A stretch of 64,000 bases of DNA from NCBI RefSeq assembly GCF_016522075.1, contig NZ_JAEHFW010000003.1:744001-808000 (forward strand), written 5' to 3'. Source of the DNA: Mucilaginibacter segetis (GTDB taxonomy: Bacteria > Bacteroidota > Bacteroidia > Sphingobacteriales > Sphingobacteriaceae). This document shows, piece by piece, positions 52,968-61,202 of the stretch; positions within the stretch are counted from its first letter, which is position 1; each line of letters begins with the position of its first letter. Both the position numbers and the translations under genes were made by a program. The notes under the pieces were generated by a model that worked only from the letters and a program-made list of their open reading frames with translations, made no database searches and was not told the origin of the DNA.

Positions 52968-53678
52968 ATGGAGATATTCAAATTTAAACAATTCAGTGTT
53001 GATCAAAGCGGCTGCGCTATGAAAATTAACACCGATGGTGTGTTGTTAGGTGCTTTAGCAGAAGCTGAAAATCCGCGATCTATCCTTGATATTGGTACTG
53101 GGACAGGTGTGATCTCGCTTATGATTGCCCAACGTTTCATTAAGGCAAATATTGATGCGGTAGAGATCGATCCCGATGCAGCCGCTACCGCGAGGCTCAA
53201 CTTTAGCCATTCCAATTTAAATGAGCGGTTAAATTTGTTCTCCTCCGGTTTTTATGAATATTTGGTGAATAATCCGGATAGAAAGTATGACTTGATCGTA
53301 TCGAACCCGCCGTTTCATATTTACTCGCTACAGTCTGCCGGGGTAAAAAAAAACCTTGCCCGGCATGCCGATAAAGCCTTTTTTGAACAATTAATAAATA
53401 AAGCCGCCCAGCATTTAACGGATAAAGGAACTTTTTGGATGGTACTGCCTTTGCAGACCGCTGACTTAGTTAAACACTTAGCAAAGGATAATGGATTTTT
53501 TGTACAACAGATCATCCATATCAAATCTTATCCGGATTCGCCTCCTCACAGGGAAATTATAGCTTTGGGGCAGCAGTGTAATCCGATAATTCAAACTGAT
53601 CTTATAATTTACGATGAACCAAAAGTATATTCGGAGGATTATCGTTATGCTTTAAAAGAATTTTTGACCATTTTTTAA
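52968..53678 (+). CDS. trmN6: tRNA1(Val) adenine-37 N6-methyltransferase-like
   Basis: A 236-residue class I SAM methyltransferase. The SAM motif is LDIGTGTGVISLMIAQR, the acidic loop DAVEIDPDAA, and the N6-adenine motif SNPPFH. The opening FKFKQFSVDQSGCAMKINTDGVLLGA is diagnostic for the YfiC/TrmN6 group, which methylates A37 of tRNA-Val. It is followed after 13 bp by the phosphodiesterase gene. Confidence 0.93.
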   Translation: MEIFKFKQFSVDQSGCAMKINTDGVLLGALAEAENPRSILDIGTGTGVISLMIAQRFIKANIDAVEIDPDAAATARLNFSHSNLNERLNLFSSGFYEYLVNNPDRKYDLIVSNPPFHIYSLQSAGVKKNLARHADKAFFEQLINKAAQHLTDKGTFWMVLPLQTADLVKHLAKDNGFFVQQIIHIKSYPDSPPHREIIALGQQCNPIIQTDLIIYDEPKVYSEDYRYALKEFLTIF

Positions 53679-53691
53679 TATTGAACCAATA

Positions 53692-54186
53692 ATGATCCGC
53701 ATAGGCCTGATATCCGACACACATAGTTATTTAGATGATGCTGTTTTTAAGCATTTTGATAAATGCGATGAAATATGGCACGCAGGAGATTTCGGGAATA
53801 TTGAATTGGCCGATAAGCTGGCAGCCTTTAAACCGCTTAAAGGTGTTTACGGGAATATAGACGGTAAAGACATCAGACAGGTTTACCCCGAAAACTTACG
53901 GTTTAACTGCGAGGAAATGGATATTTGGATGACGCACATTGGCGGTTATCCCGATAAATATAGCCCGGCGGTAAAAAAGGATATTTATTTAAACCCGCCC
54001 CAATTATTTATCAGCGGACATTCGCACATCTTAAAGGTGATCTTCGATAAAAAAATAAAGTGTTTGCATTTAAATCCCGGCGCGGCAGGTAAACAAGGCT
54101 GGCAAAAAGTGCGTACACTGATGCGCTTTGCAATAAATGGTGATAAGATACAAGATTTAGAAGTGATCGAGTTAGGAGGGAAGTAA
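53692..54186 (+). CDS. YfcE/MJ0936-type metallophosphoesterase
   Basis: A 164-residue two-metal phosphodiesterase. Metal ligands are in LISDTHS (Asp9, His11), HAGDFGN, GNID, the MTHIGG histidine, and FISGHSH. This small family hydrolyses cyclic nucleotides or model phosphodiesters in vitro; the biological substrate is open. It is probably co-transcribed with trmN6 and is convergent with rnhA six bases away. Confidence 0.93.
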   Translation: MIRIGLISDTHSYLDDAVFKHFDKCDEIWHAGDFGNIELADKLAAFKPLKGVYGNIDGKDIRQVYPENLRFNCEEMDIWMTHIGGYPDKYSPAVKKDIYLNPPQLFISGHSHILKVIFDKKIKCLHLNPGAAGKQGWQKVRTLMRFAINGDKIQDLEVIELGGK

Positions 54187-54192
54187 CCCCAA

Positions 54193-54663
54193 TCAAAGTA
54201 AATTTACTTTACCTGATTCCATTTCAAACACCGAATCTATCAGCAGGTCTTTTTGCTTTGCGGCGGCTACGGCAAGTTCATCACACCGTTCATTTTCCGG
54301 GTGACCGGCATGCCCACGAACCCAAACAAATTTGATATGATGTATTTTGCTGATGGCTAAGTACCGCAACCAAAGGTCTTTATTTTTTTTATCCTTAAAG
54401 CCTTTGGCCATCCAGCCGTGAACCCATCTTTTTTCAATGGCATCAATAACATATTTGGAGTCGGAATAAATGGTTACTTGTTGATCGGGGTTTTTAAGCG
54501 CTTCTAAAGCAGTAATAACAGCCAGTAACTCCATACGGTTGTTAGTGGTTTTACGGTAACCTGCAGAAAGCTCCTTATAGTGTTTGCCCGACCGTAATAT
54601 TACGCCATAACCACCCGGACCCGGGTTACCACTTGATGCCCCATCTGTAAATATTTCTACCAT
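54193..54663 (-). CDS. rnhA: ribonuclease HI
   Basis: It cleaves RNA in RNA-DNA hybrids. I start it at 54663 ([20 protein letters not shown]), giving 156 residues, the family length; the open frame begins 16 codons earlier with residues unlike RNase H. Catalytic positions are Asp in [11 protein letters not shown], Glu in NNRMELLAV, Asp in IYSDSKYV, and the last Asp in [10 protein letters not shown]. The basic handle helix with [19 protein letters not shown] is present, as in E. coli type enzymes. Confidence 0.96.
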   Translation of the reverse strand: MVEIFTDGASSGNPGPGGYGVILRSGKHYKELSAGYRKTTNNRMELLAVITALEALKNPDQQVTIYSDSKYVIDAIEKRWVHGWMAKGFKDKKNKDLWLRYLAISKIHHIKFVWVRGHAGHPENERCDELAVAAAKQKDLLIDSVFEMESGKVNLL

Positions 54664-54735
54664 AAACACTGCAAGTATAGTAAATTCCGTACACAGCAAT
54701 GTTAGGTACATGCTGAATAAATAAGTACAAAAACC

Positions 54736-56826
54736 TTAGTTTATCTTTTTTATCTTCAACCTCAGGCTGTTGCCAATAACTACTACATCAGAAAAAGCCA
54801 TAGTTAAAGCACCTACCATCGGGTTCAAAAAGCCGAATGCAGCAACAGGTATGGCCACTATATTATAAGCAAATGCCCAAAAAAGGTTTTGTTTTATAGT
54901 GAGTAGTGTATGTTTGCTAATTTGAAGGAATTTAACAACGGATTGCAGGTCAGTATTCAGCAACACCACTTTTGCAGACTGAATGGCTATGTGGCTGGCA
55001 TCATTCATAGATACGCCTACGTCAGCCTGGGTTAGGGCAGGGGAATCATTTATACCGTCGCCTATCATAATGGTTTTACCCTTTTTGCGGTAAACATCCA
55101 CAACAGAAAGCTTATCTTCAGGTAGTTTCTCCGCATGTACTTCCTTTATGCCAATGCTTTTAGCCACCGCTTCGCATCTTGACGCTTTATCACCGCTTAA
55201 CAACACAGGTGTAACCCCCGCTTTTTTCAATTGCGCTATCAATCCTGCGGCTTCAGATTTTATGGTGTCTTCAATAGCTATTTGTGCCATCAAAGATTGA
55301 TTTTTGTATAACGACAGGTTAAAATTATCGTTGTTGCTAAGTTTGGCGGTGCCTAAGAAATAATTATTGCCATCAATATCAATGGCCCGCATACCCAGGC
55401 CTTTTTCTTCCACTGCAGATCGCAAAATAACTTTTTTTTGCGGAGCGCTGCTCAATTCCTTTACTAAGGATCGCGCAATAGGGTGGTTTGATCGTTCTTC
55501 AATGGCCACTATTACACCTCTTATCCACTCTAACTCAAATCCGGGTTCAACCTTAATATCTTTAACACCGAATTTTCCGGTTGTTAAGGTACCTGTTTTA
55601 TCAAATAGTACATATTTGGCATTAGCTACGGCTTCAATAGTGTCCCCGCCCTTTATCAGGATGCCGTTTTTAGCTGCACGACCCAAACCTACCATTACGG
55701 CGGTTGGTGTCGCTAATCCCATAGCGCAGGGGCACGAGATCACCAATACAGCGATAGCGTTCATCAGCGATTGCTGTAAGCCCGCCCCGCCAGCAAAATA
55801 AGTTAATACAAAAGTAAGTATGGCTATGCCAATAACTACCGGAACAAATATAGCCGCTACCTTATCGCCCAGTTTTTGTACAGGCGGCTTGGCTGCCTGT
55901 GCCTTTTTCATCAGGCTGATGATCTGCGACAATACACTGTTCGATCCTACTTTGGTGGCCATCATTCGCAGGTTACCTCCCTGTATAATGGTGCCACCTA
56001 TAATTTTATCGTATTTGGTTTTAGTAACGGGGATGCTTTCCCCGGTTATCATGGACTCATTAACGGATGCATCACCCGATAATACTTCCCCGTCAACAGG
56101 GATCTGGTCGCCCTCGTTAACCAGCAGGATATCCCCGGTTTGTACATCTTTAGCGCTTATTATTTCGGTACCATTCTTTATAACCCTTGTGGCATTTACC
56201 TGTTGGAACTTCATCAGATCCTTAACCGCAGAGGTGGTTTGATTTACCGAACGCTTTTCGAGCACGTTGCCCAGTAATACCAGCGTAATAATGGTAGCAC
56301 AGGTTTCGTAAAAAAGGTAATGTTCGCCCAAATTTTGAACGGTACCTACCAGGCTGTATATAAAGGCTGAGGAAGAACCGATAAATATGAGCACATCCAT
56401 ATTAGGTACGCCGCCTTTAACTGAACTGTAAGCACTTTTACCAAAATGCAGACAGCCTACCATAAACACAGGCAGGCATAATAGCAGCTGCACTATGGGG
56501 TTATGCAGAAATGACCAGGGTAAAAACATATGCAACAGGAGCGGGGCAGTAAATATGGCGCAGAAGATGAATTTATTCTCTACCTTTTCATAAAACTTAG
56601 TTTGATGCGTCGCGGCGTCATCCACTACCTTGAAGCCCAGGCTCTCAATCCCTTTTATAACTTCGGGTAATACCTGCTGGTCATCCGTTGAGAATTTTAC
56701 TTCTTCGGACGCGAAGCTCACCAATATATCGTGCAAGCCTTTTTTCTCCAACAGCTTATGGATGCTCATTGCGCAGTTATTGCAATGCATTCCGGTAACG
56801 TTCAACTCCACTAATTGCTCTGCCAT
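54736..56826 (-). CDS. copA: copper-transporting P1B-type ATPase
   Basis: A 696-residue Cu+ exporter. The single N-terminal metal-binding domain has GMHCNNC (Cys15, Cys18). Eight membrane helices include the ion motif SCPCAMG (CPC 365-367). The phosphorylation site is Asp409 in DKTGTLT; TGES, NHPIARS and GDGINDSPAL are all present. It removes copper from the cytoplasm. It is not next to a copper regulator or chaperone gene. rnhA lies downstream on the same strand. Confidence 0.95.
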   Translation of the reverse strand: MAEQLVELNVTGMHCNNCAMSIHKLLEKKGLHDILVSFASEEVKFSTDDQQVLPEVIKGIESLGFKVVDDAATHQTKFYEKVENKFIFCAIFTAPLLLHMFLPWSFLHNPIVQLLLCLPVFMVGCLHFGKSAYSSVKGGVPNMDVLIFIGSSSAFIYSLVGTVQNLGEHYLFYETCATIITLVLLGNVLEKRSVNQTTSAVKDLMKFQQVNATRVIKNGTEIISAKDVQTGDILLVNEGDQIPVDGEVLSGDASVNESMITGESIPVTKTKYDKIIGGTIIQGGNLRMMATKVGSNSVLSQIISLMKKAQAAKPPVQKLGDKVAAIFVPVVIGIAILTFVLTYFAGGAGLQQSLMNAIAVLVISCPCAMGLATPTAVMVGLGRAAKNGILIKGGDTIEAVANAKYVLFDKTGTLTTGKFGVKDIKVEPGFELEWIRGVIVAIEERSNHPIARSLVKELSSAPQKKVILRSAVEEKGLGMRAIDIDGNNYFLGTAKLSNNDNFNLSLYKNQSLMAQIAIEDTIKSEAAGLIAQLKKAGVTPVLLSGDKASRCEAVAKSIGIKEVHAEKLPEDKLSVVDVYRKKGKTIMIGDGINDSPALTQADVGVSMNDASHIAIQSAKVVLLNTDLQSVVKFLQISKHTLLTIKQNLFWAFAYNIVAIPVAAFGFLNPMVGALTMAFSDVVVIGNSLRLKIKKIN

Positions 56827-56898
56827 GTTACAAATTTACCTATTAATTATACTGATTCTAAATAGATTAGGTAAGCAGATTGTAATATTAAAAAAACC

Positions 56899-56929
56899 TT
56901 TGCAAATAGGCCGGAGATTTCTATTTTTG
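56899..56929 (+). promoter_or_regulatory. promoter of tRNA-His, Bacteroidetes consensus
   Basis: TTTG (56899-56902), exactly 19 nt, then TATTTTTG (56922-56929). It is the same layout and spacing as the tRNA-Pro promoter. Transcription would begin near 56936. Confidence 0.85.
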
Positions 56930-56942
56930 CAAACCCCAATAC

Positions 56943-57017
56943 GGTAGATGTAGCTCAGTTGGTTAGAGCATCGGTTTGTGGTACCGAGGGTCGTGGGTTC
57001 GAGCCCCATCATTTACC
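56943..57017 (+). tRNA. tRNA-His (anticodon GTG)
   Basis: The acceptor stem GTAGATG (56944-56950) pairs with CATTTAC (57010-57016), with the extra G-1 at 56943 opposite C57017, a feature unique to tRNA-His. The anticodon stem TCGGT/ACCGA encloses TTGTGGT, giving GTG. CCA is not encoded. Confidence 0.95.
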
Positions 57018-57020
57018 CGT

Positions 57021-57053
57021 AACGCCTCTCATGAAAATGAGGGGCGTTTTTTT
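57021..57053 (+). terminator. intrinsic terminator after tRNA-His
   Basis: ACGCCTCTCAT (57022-57032) pairs with ATGAGGGGCGT (57037-57047) around a GAAA tetraloop, with one G-U pair, followed by seven T residues. Confidence 0.85.
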
Positions 57054-57330
57054 GTTGCTTGATTTTGATTCAATTTTTCCTCCTGAGATGTACTTTAATA
57101 CTATTACTGATTTTTACAGTGAATTGCTGTCGTATATTATTGTGTGTTCATGATCAGCTTATGCTTTTACAACCAAGCAACGGTTTAAACTGATTTGGCA
57201 CAGGCAAGCTGAGAAAACATGTTGCTTTGAGCTATATTTAAAATATCGTAGATTTCATGCAAAATTACACTTGTTTTTAAAACTTGTGATTGCTTATAGA
57301 ATGAAAAACTGTTTTGCTTAGAGAGACGTA
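57054..57330. other. intergenic, nothing recognised
   Basis: About 280 bp of AT-rich DNA between the tRNA-His terminator and the accessory gene. I see no reading frame with a known motif, no repeated end of the tRNA that would mark an attachment site, and no hairpin of note. Confidence 0.4.
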
Positions 57331-58257
57331 ATGAGTAAAAAAATCTTTAAGATTTATTCCGAAAATTTTCTGTCGACGCTAAAAAAATATGGATTAAAAT
57401 TAAGTATTGATGGCCGCGAAACAATCAGTCCGCTTTATGTTTGCCCACTATCGTTAAGATGTTATGAGCAAGATGCCCTGATAAGTGGTGAACTTACACA
57501 AGAGCATGTGCCACCAAAAAGCTTAGGTGGAAAGGTTATCTTATTAACCGATCGAGAAATTAATAACAAGGATGGCCACACATCTGATAAGAAATTACTT
57601 CAATTTTTTGAGGGGCAGAATTTCACGGCCAATAGAGGAGAAATTTCTGCATTAATCACCGTTGGAGAAGATATGAGCGGTCGCGTTAGCGCAAAAATGT
57701 CATTTGATATTTCATCAAGTAAACCGCGAGTGGAGTTTGCTACCACCAAGGCCAATATTAACGCATTAGACTATAAAGGTCTATTTAAAAATTGGGATGG
57801 AGGCCAATTTCATGTTAGTTTGACTTTGCATCAAGATATCGATAAGAGGGCACTTCTGAAAATTGCTTATCTAACTGTGTTTTCTAAAATAGGGTATGAA
57901 TTGATCTTTGGAAAAAATGGTTTAAGAACTAAAACGTATGGTCAACTAATTAATTATTTGAACGGAAATGTTGCCTCAGAAAATTTCCCGTTCGTTTATA
58001 TCAATGGTCACGCTCCAATTGGCGACTGGAGCGTTGGTGTAATCACTATGCCACAAGACTTAGGGTGTTTTGTAGTCAACTTGACCTTCCAGTTAAAGGA
58101 AAGTACTTTTAAATATGCCGTTTTTCTCCCCAATCCCGACGATGAGGGATTAGATAATCTAATACGTTTAAGTGAGCGAATGCCACTCAATGAAAGTGAG
58201 CTAAATTTTCAAGTTGGCTACTTACCTTTTGATATTAGTCAAATATCTGAAAAATGA
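57331..58257 (+). CDS. hypothetical accessory protein with degenerate HNH-like N-terminus
   Basis: I do not recognise the full-length family. Residues 35-97 resemble an HNH endonuclease: a CPLSLRC pair (Cys38, Cys44), LTQEHVPPKSLGG with Glu58-His59, and NNKDGHTSDKKL, which has the form of the usual CNNxxGxxxD end. The second CxxC, expected near residues 73-77, is replaced by TDREI, so the zinc knuckle is incomplete. The remaining 210 residues contain strand-rich segments (GEDMSGRVSAKMSFDI, YAVFLPNPDDEG) and no membrane helix. It is the only gene between tRNA-His and map, more AT-rich than its neighbours, and probably acquired. A nuclease or defence role is inference only. Confidence 0.65.
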   Translation: MSKKIFKIYSENFLSTLKKYGLKLSIDGRETISPLYVCPLSLRCYEQDALISGELTQEHVPPKSLGGKVILLTDREINNKDGHTSDKKLLQFFEGQNFTANRGEISALITVGEDMSGRVSAKMSFDISSSKPRVEFATTKANINALDYKGLFKNWDGGQFHVSLTLHQDIDKRALLKIAYLTVFSKIGYELIFGKNGLRTKTYGQLINYLNGNVASENFPFVYINGHAPIGDWSVGVITMPQDLGCFVVNLTFQLKESTFKYAVFLPNPDDEGLDNLIRLSERMPLNESELNFQVGYLPFDISQISEK

Positions 58258-58320
58258 ACTTTCCGGATAATCGTTTTATTCTTTAAATTTTTGAAAAACC
58301 GCATATTTCAATCAATTCAC

Positions 58321-58349
58321 AAATAAAAATGGTTCAGATTTGAACCATT
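58321..58349 (-). terminator. intrinsic terminator after map
   Basis: AATGGTTCA (58328-58336) pairs with TGAACCATT (58341-58349). On the minus strand the stem is followed by TTTATTT (58327-58321), so it ends the methionine aminopeptidase transcript about 80 bases past its stop codon. Confidence 0.7.
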
Positions 58350-58428
58350 GTTGATTCGATAGCCTCGCATGAAATGGTAGGCTTCTTTGTTTGTTAGTAA
58401 AAAACGGATCTTGGTGAATTTGGTTTGA

Positions 58429-59193
58429 TTACGACCAAATCTCATTTGCAGCCGTAAGAATTACGGGCATGCCACCCGTGATCATAATGGTATGTTCGTG
58501 CTGGGCTACATAGCCGCCACGGTTTCCTACCAACGTCCAGCCATCTGCCTGTTGATCTGCATAGGTAGAGTGCGTAGCAATAAAGGTCTCAATAGCTACG
58601 ATAGAATTTTTTTTGAAACGCTGGTGGTTGTACCGGTCATAACAGTTTAATATATCATGAGGTTCTTCATGCAAACTTCTTCCCACACCGTGCCCTGCAA
58701 GGTTCTTGATCACCTTATAGCCGGCGTGCCTGGCTTGGGTTTCGATCAATTTGCCAATTTCCGCAATTTTTACACCGCCCTTAATCTCACTGATTGCCTT
58801 TTTCAAAATTTGTTTAGAAACATCAACCAATGGTTGTAGCTGATTAAAATCTCTGCCAAGAATAAATGAACCGCCATTATCAGCCCAAAAGCCGTTTAGT
58901 TCGGCAGAAACATCAATATTGATCAGATCTCCTTCCTTTAAAATCTTATGCTCGGTTGGGATACCATGTGCCACTTCATTATTCACACTAATACACGTCC
59001 AACCCGGAAAACCGTAAGTAAGTTTTGGTGCAGATCTGGCTCCCATTTTAGTCAGAATATGGCCACCAAAATCGTCTAATTCACGGGTCGACATACCCGG
59101 TACAGCATGTTCACGCATTTGCTTTAATGTTTCTGCAACAGCATTGCTTATCTGTTGCATCCCAAATAGTTCATCCTGCGATGTAATTGACAT
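58429..59193 (-). CDS. map: methionine aminopeptidase, type I
   Basis: It removes N-terminal methionine from new proteins. I start it at 59193 (MSITSQDELFGMQQ), giving 254 residues; the upstream 15 codons contain the probable promoter box. Metal ligands are in NIDVSAELNGFWADNGGSF (two Asp), GHGVGRSLHEEP (His), AIETFIA (Glu) and QHEHTIMIT (Glu). There is no N-terminal SH3 or zinc-finger extension. It may be a second map copy besides one in a ribosomal-protein operon, as is frequent in the phylum. Confidence 0.93.
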   Translation of the reverse strand: MSITSQDELFGMQQISNAVAETLKQMREHAVPGMSTRELDDFGGHILTKMGARSAPKLTYGFPGWTCISVNNEVAHGIPTEHKILKEGDLINIDVSAELNGFWADNGGSFILGRDFNQLQPLVDVSKQILKKAISEIKGGVKIAEIGKLIETQARHAGYKVIKNLAGHGVGRSLHEEPHDILNCYDRYNHQRFKKNSIVAIETFIATHSTYADQQADGWTLVGNRGGYVAQHEHTIMITGGMPVILTAANEIWS

Positions 59194-59208
59194 GTTGTAC
59201 TTTTTGGC

Positions 59209-59216
59209 CAAATATA
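59209..59216 (-). promoter_or_regulatory. candidate -7 box of map
   Basis: On the minus strand TATATTTG fits TAnnTTTG fully, 15 bases before the chosen map start. I find no TTTG at the expected 19-nt distance upstream, so this is a partial promoter. It supports the shorter start and implies a very short leader. Confidence 0.35.
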
Positions 59217-59320
59217 AAATCTTTTGAAAGATTATCATATTAAGCGGGGAAGTGATAACTATAAGAAGTGATAACTATAATTTATAGATTTCTGTATCTT
59301 CGGATTTAACCTAATTCTAC

Positions 59321-59875
59321 ATGAAAGAATTAACATCACAACAGCAGGAGGAACTCTTCAACTTATTAAAATTACGTTTTGATAAACATACCAGCCGCCA
59401 CCAGGGCATAAGGTGGGCTGATGTTGAAACAAAGCTGGAAGTAGAGTCCGCAAAGGTATGGTCGCTTCACCAGATGGAGACCACAGGAGGCGAACCCGAC
59501 GTGGTGGGGTTTGATGAAAATACCGGAGAGTACCTGTTTTATGATTGCTCGCCGGAGAGCCCTAAAGGTCGCCGAAGCGTATGTTACGACAGGGATGCGC
59601 TGGAATCAAGAAAGGAATACAAACCCGCGAACAGTGCTATGGATATGGCAGCCGAAATGGGTATTGATATTTTAACGGAGATGCAATACCGGGAACTGCA
59701 GCAGTTGGGGAGCTTCGATCTGAAAACATCAAGCTGGATAAAAACTCCCACTGCTATCCGTAAACTTGGAGGTGCCATATTTTGCGATCGCCGTTACGAT
59801 ACGGTGTTTGTTTACCATAACGGTGCGGAATCTTATTATGCCGCAAGGGGTTTCCGCGGCGCATTAAAAGTTTAA
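59321..59875 (+). CDS. DUF4256 protein
   Basis: The 184 residues match DUF4256 along their length: the start LTSQQQEELFNLLKLRFDKH, the core GGEPDVVGFDENTGEYLFYDCSPESPKGRRS, and WIKTPTAIRKLGGAIFCDRRY near the end. The family is widespread in soil bacteria with no known activity. The next gene starts seven bases after its stop codon, so the pair is probably an operon. Confidence 0.9.
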   Translation: MKELTSQQQEELFNLLKLRFDKHTSRHQGIRWADVETKLEVESAKVWSLHQMETTGGEPDVVGFDENTGEYLFYDCSPESPKGRRSVCYDRDALESRKEYKPANSAMDMAAEMGIDILTEMQYRELQQLGSFDLKTSSWIKTPTAIRKLGGAIFCDRRYDTVFVYHNGAESYYAARGFRGALKV

Positions 59876-59882
59876 TTATATA

Positions 59883-60461
59883 ATGAATCCGAAAGTCGAT
59901 TTTTATTTTAATAAGGAACAAAAATGGCAGCAAGAGATTAATAAATTAAGAATGATCGTGCTTGATTGCGGACTGAATGAAGAATTGAAATGGGGCTGCC
60001 CTTGCTATACTCTGCAAAAAAGTAATATTGTATTGATACACGTTTTCAAAGAATATTGCGCATTGCTGTTTTTTAAAGGAGCCTTGTTGAATGATGTTAA
60101 TAACCTGCTCATACAACAAACGGAAAATGTTCAGGCCGCACGCCAGTTAAGATTCACCAGCCTTAACGAGATAGCGAAGCAGGAAGCCGCCATTAAAGTC
60201 TATATTTTTGAGTCTATAGAAGTAGAAAAAGCCGGGTTAAAAGTAGAGTTAAAAAAGACGGCTGATTATTCCGTTCCAGAAGAATTTCAAACTAAGCTTG
60301 ACGAAATGCCTGCCCTGAAAACAGCGTTCGAGGCGTTAACTCCCGGCAGACAAAGAGGGTATCTGTTTCATTTTTCTCAACCTAAACAGGCTAAAACCAG
60401 AGAGTCGCGTGTTGAGAAGTGCATACCGCAAATTCTTAACGGAAAAGGATGGAATGAATAA
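59883..60461 (+). CDS. YdeI/OmdA-type protein (DUF1801 plus C-terminal OmdA region)
   Basis: A 192-residue protein with an N-terminal DUF1801-type domain (ELKWGCPCYTLQKSNIVLIHVFKEYCALLFF) and a C-terminal segment (TALTPGRQRGYLFHFSQPKQAKTRESRVEKC-like) found in YdeI/OmpD-associated proteins. Relatives are named for protection against host-derived peptides or bacteriocins; the mechanism is unclear. Seven bases separate it from the DUF4256 gene. Confidence 0.88.
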   Translation: MNPKVDFYFNKEQKWQQEINKLRMIVLDCGLNEELKWGCPCYTLQKSNIVLIHVFKEYCALLFFKGALLNDVNNLLIQQTENVQAARQLRFTSLNEIAKQEAAIKVYIFESIEVEKAGLKVELKKTADYSVPEEFQTKLDEMPALKTAFEALTPGRQRGYLFHFSQPKQAKTRESRVEKCIPQILNGKGWNE

Positions 60462-60503
60462 GCTAATATTGGTGTAATTTCGATACCAACATAAAATAAT
60501 ACC

Positions 60504-61202
60504 ATGACGGTTACCAACGGTATTTTCCTGATCGTGTTAATTATGGCCGTTTGGGGTAGTTATAAAACAGGTAAGCTCACCCTTGCCGGTAGTTTATGCG
60601 GCGCACTTATAGCGCTCAGTATTTATGCAGGAGCAGGTTTTACAGGGATAACGATGCTGGCCGCGTTCTTCATCATGGCAACCTTCGCTACTTCATGGAA
60701 AAAGCAACAAAAGAATAATATCTATCATCCTCAAAAACGCAATGCAGCTCAAGTGCTGGCTAATGGCTCGGTAGCTGCATTTTGCGGTATAATGATGATC
60801 TTATTGCCCGGCAATGCTGCCTTATTTGCTATTTTAATGGCTTCAACGCTGGCATCGGCAACGTCAGATACCTTATCATCCGAATTAGGGATAGTGTACG
60901 GTGTTCGTTTTTATAATATCATCACCCTCAAAAAAGATGAAAGAGGCAGGGACGGAGTGATAAGTATGGAAGGCATGCTGATAGGTATAGGTAGTGCAAT
61001 CATCATCGCGCTGATCTATGGAGCAGGTTTTGGGTTTAACAGCGATATCTTCATTATCGTAATAGCAGGTACGGCAGGCAATATAGCCGACTCGGTTTTA
61101 GGGGCCACACTGGAGCGCGGCGGATACCTGCAAAACAACATGGTCAACTTTTTAAATACCGCCATAGCGGCCCTCATTGGCTGGCTGTTAATAATTATTT
61201 AA
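60504..61202 (+). CDS. DUF92 family membrane protein
   Basis: The 232-residue protein has six or seven membrane helices and the conserved DUF92 (TMEM19-like) segments: RNAAQVLANGSVAAF, ASTLASATSDTLSSELG and AGTAGNIADSVLGATLERGG. Members may act on prenol or phosphate-linked lipids (phytyl-phosphate kinase relatives in plants), but the bacterial role is not settled. Its end overlaps the convergent aspartate kinase gene by eight bases. Confidence 0.9.
   Translation: MTVTNGIFLIVLIMAVWGSYKTGKLTLAGSLCGALIALSIYAGAGFTGITMLAAFFIMATFATSWKKQQKNNIYHPQKRNAAQVLANGSVAAFCGIMMILLPGNAALFAILMASTLASATSDTLSSELGIVYGVRFYNIITLKKDERGRDGVISMEGMLIGIGSAIIIALIYGAGFGFNSDIFIIVIAGTAGNIADSVLGATLERGGYLQNNMVNFLNTAIAALIGWLLIII

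Noticed and set aside
55367..56242. Two 140-residue plus-strand frames
   Set aside because: Antisense shadows of copA, whose motifs are unambiguous on the minus strand.
56959..57153. Plus-strand frame of 64 codons
   Set aside because: It starts inside tRNA-His and runs through its terminator.
57018..58428. Integrative element at tRNA-His
   Set aside because: No integrase and no duplicated tRNA 3' end was found on the far side, so only an accessory gene, not a mobile element, is called.
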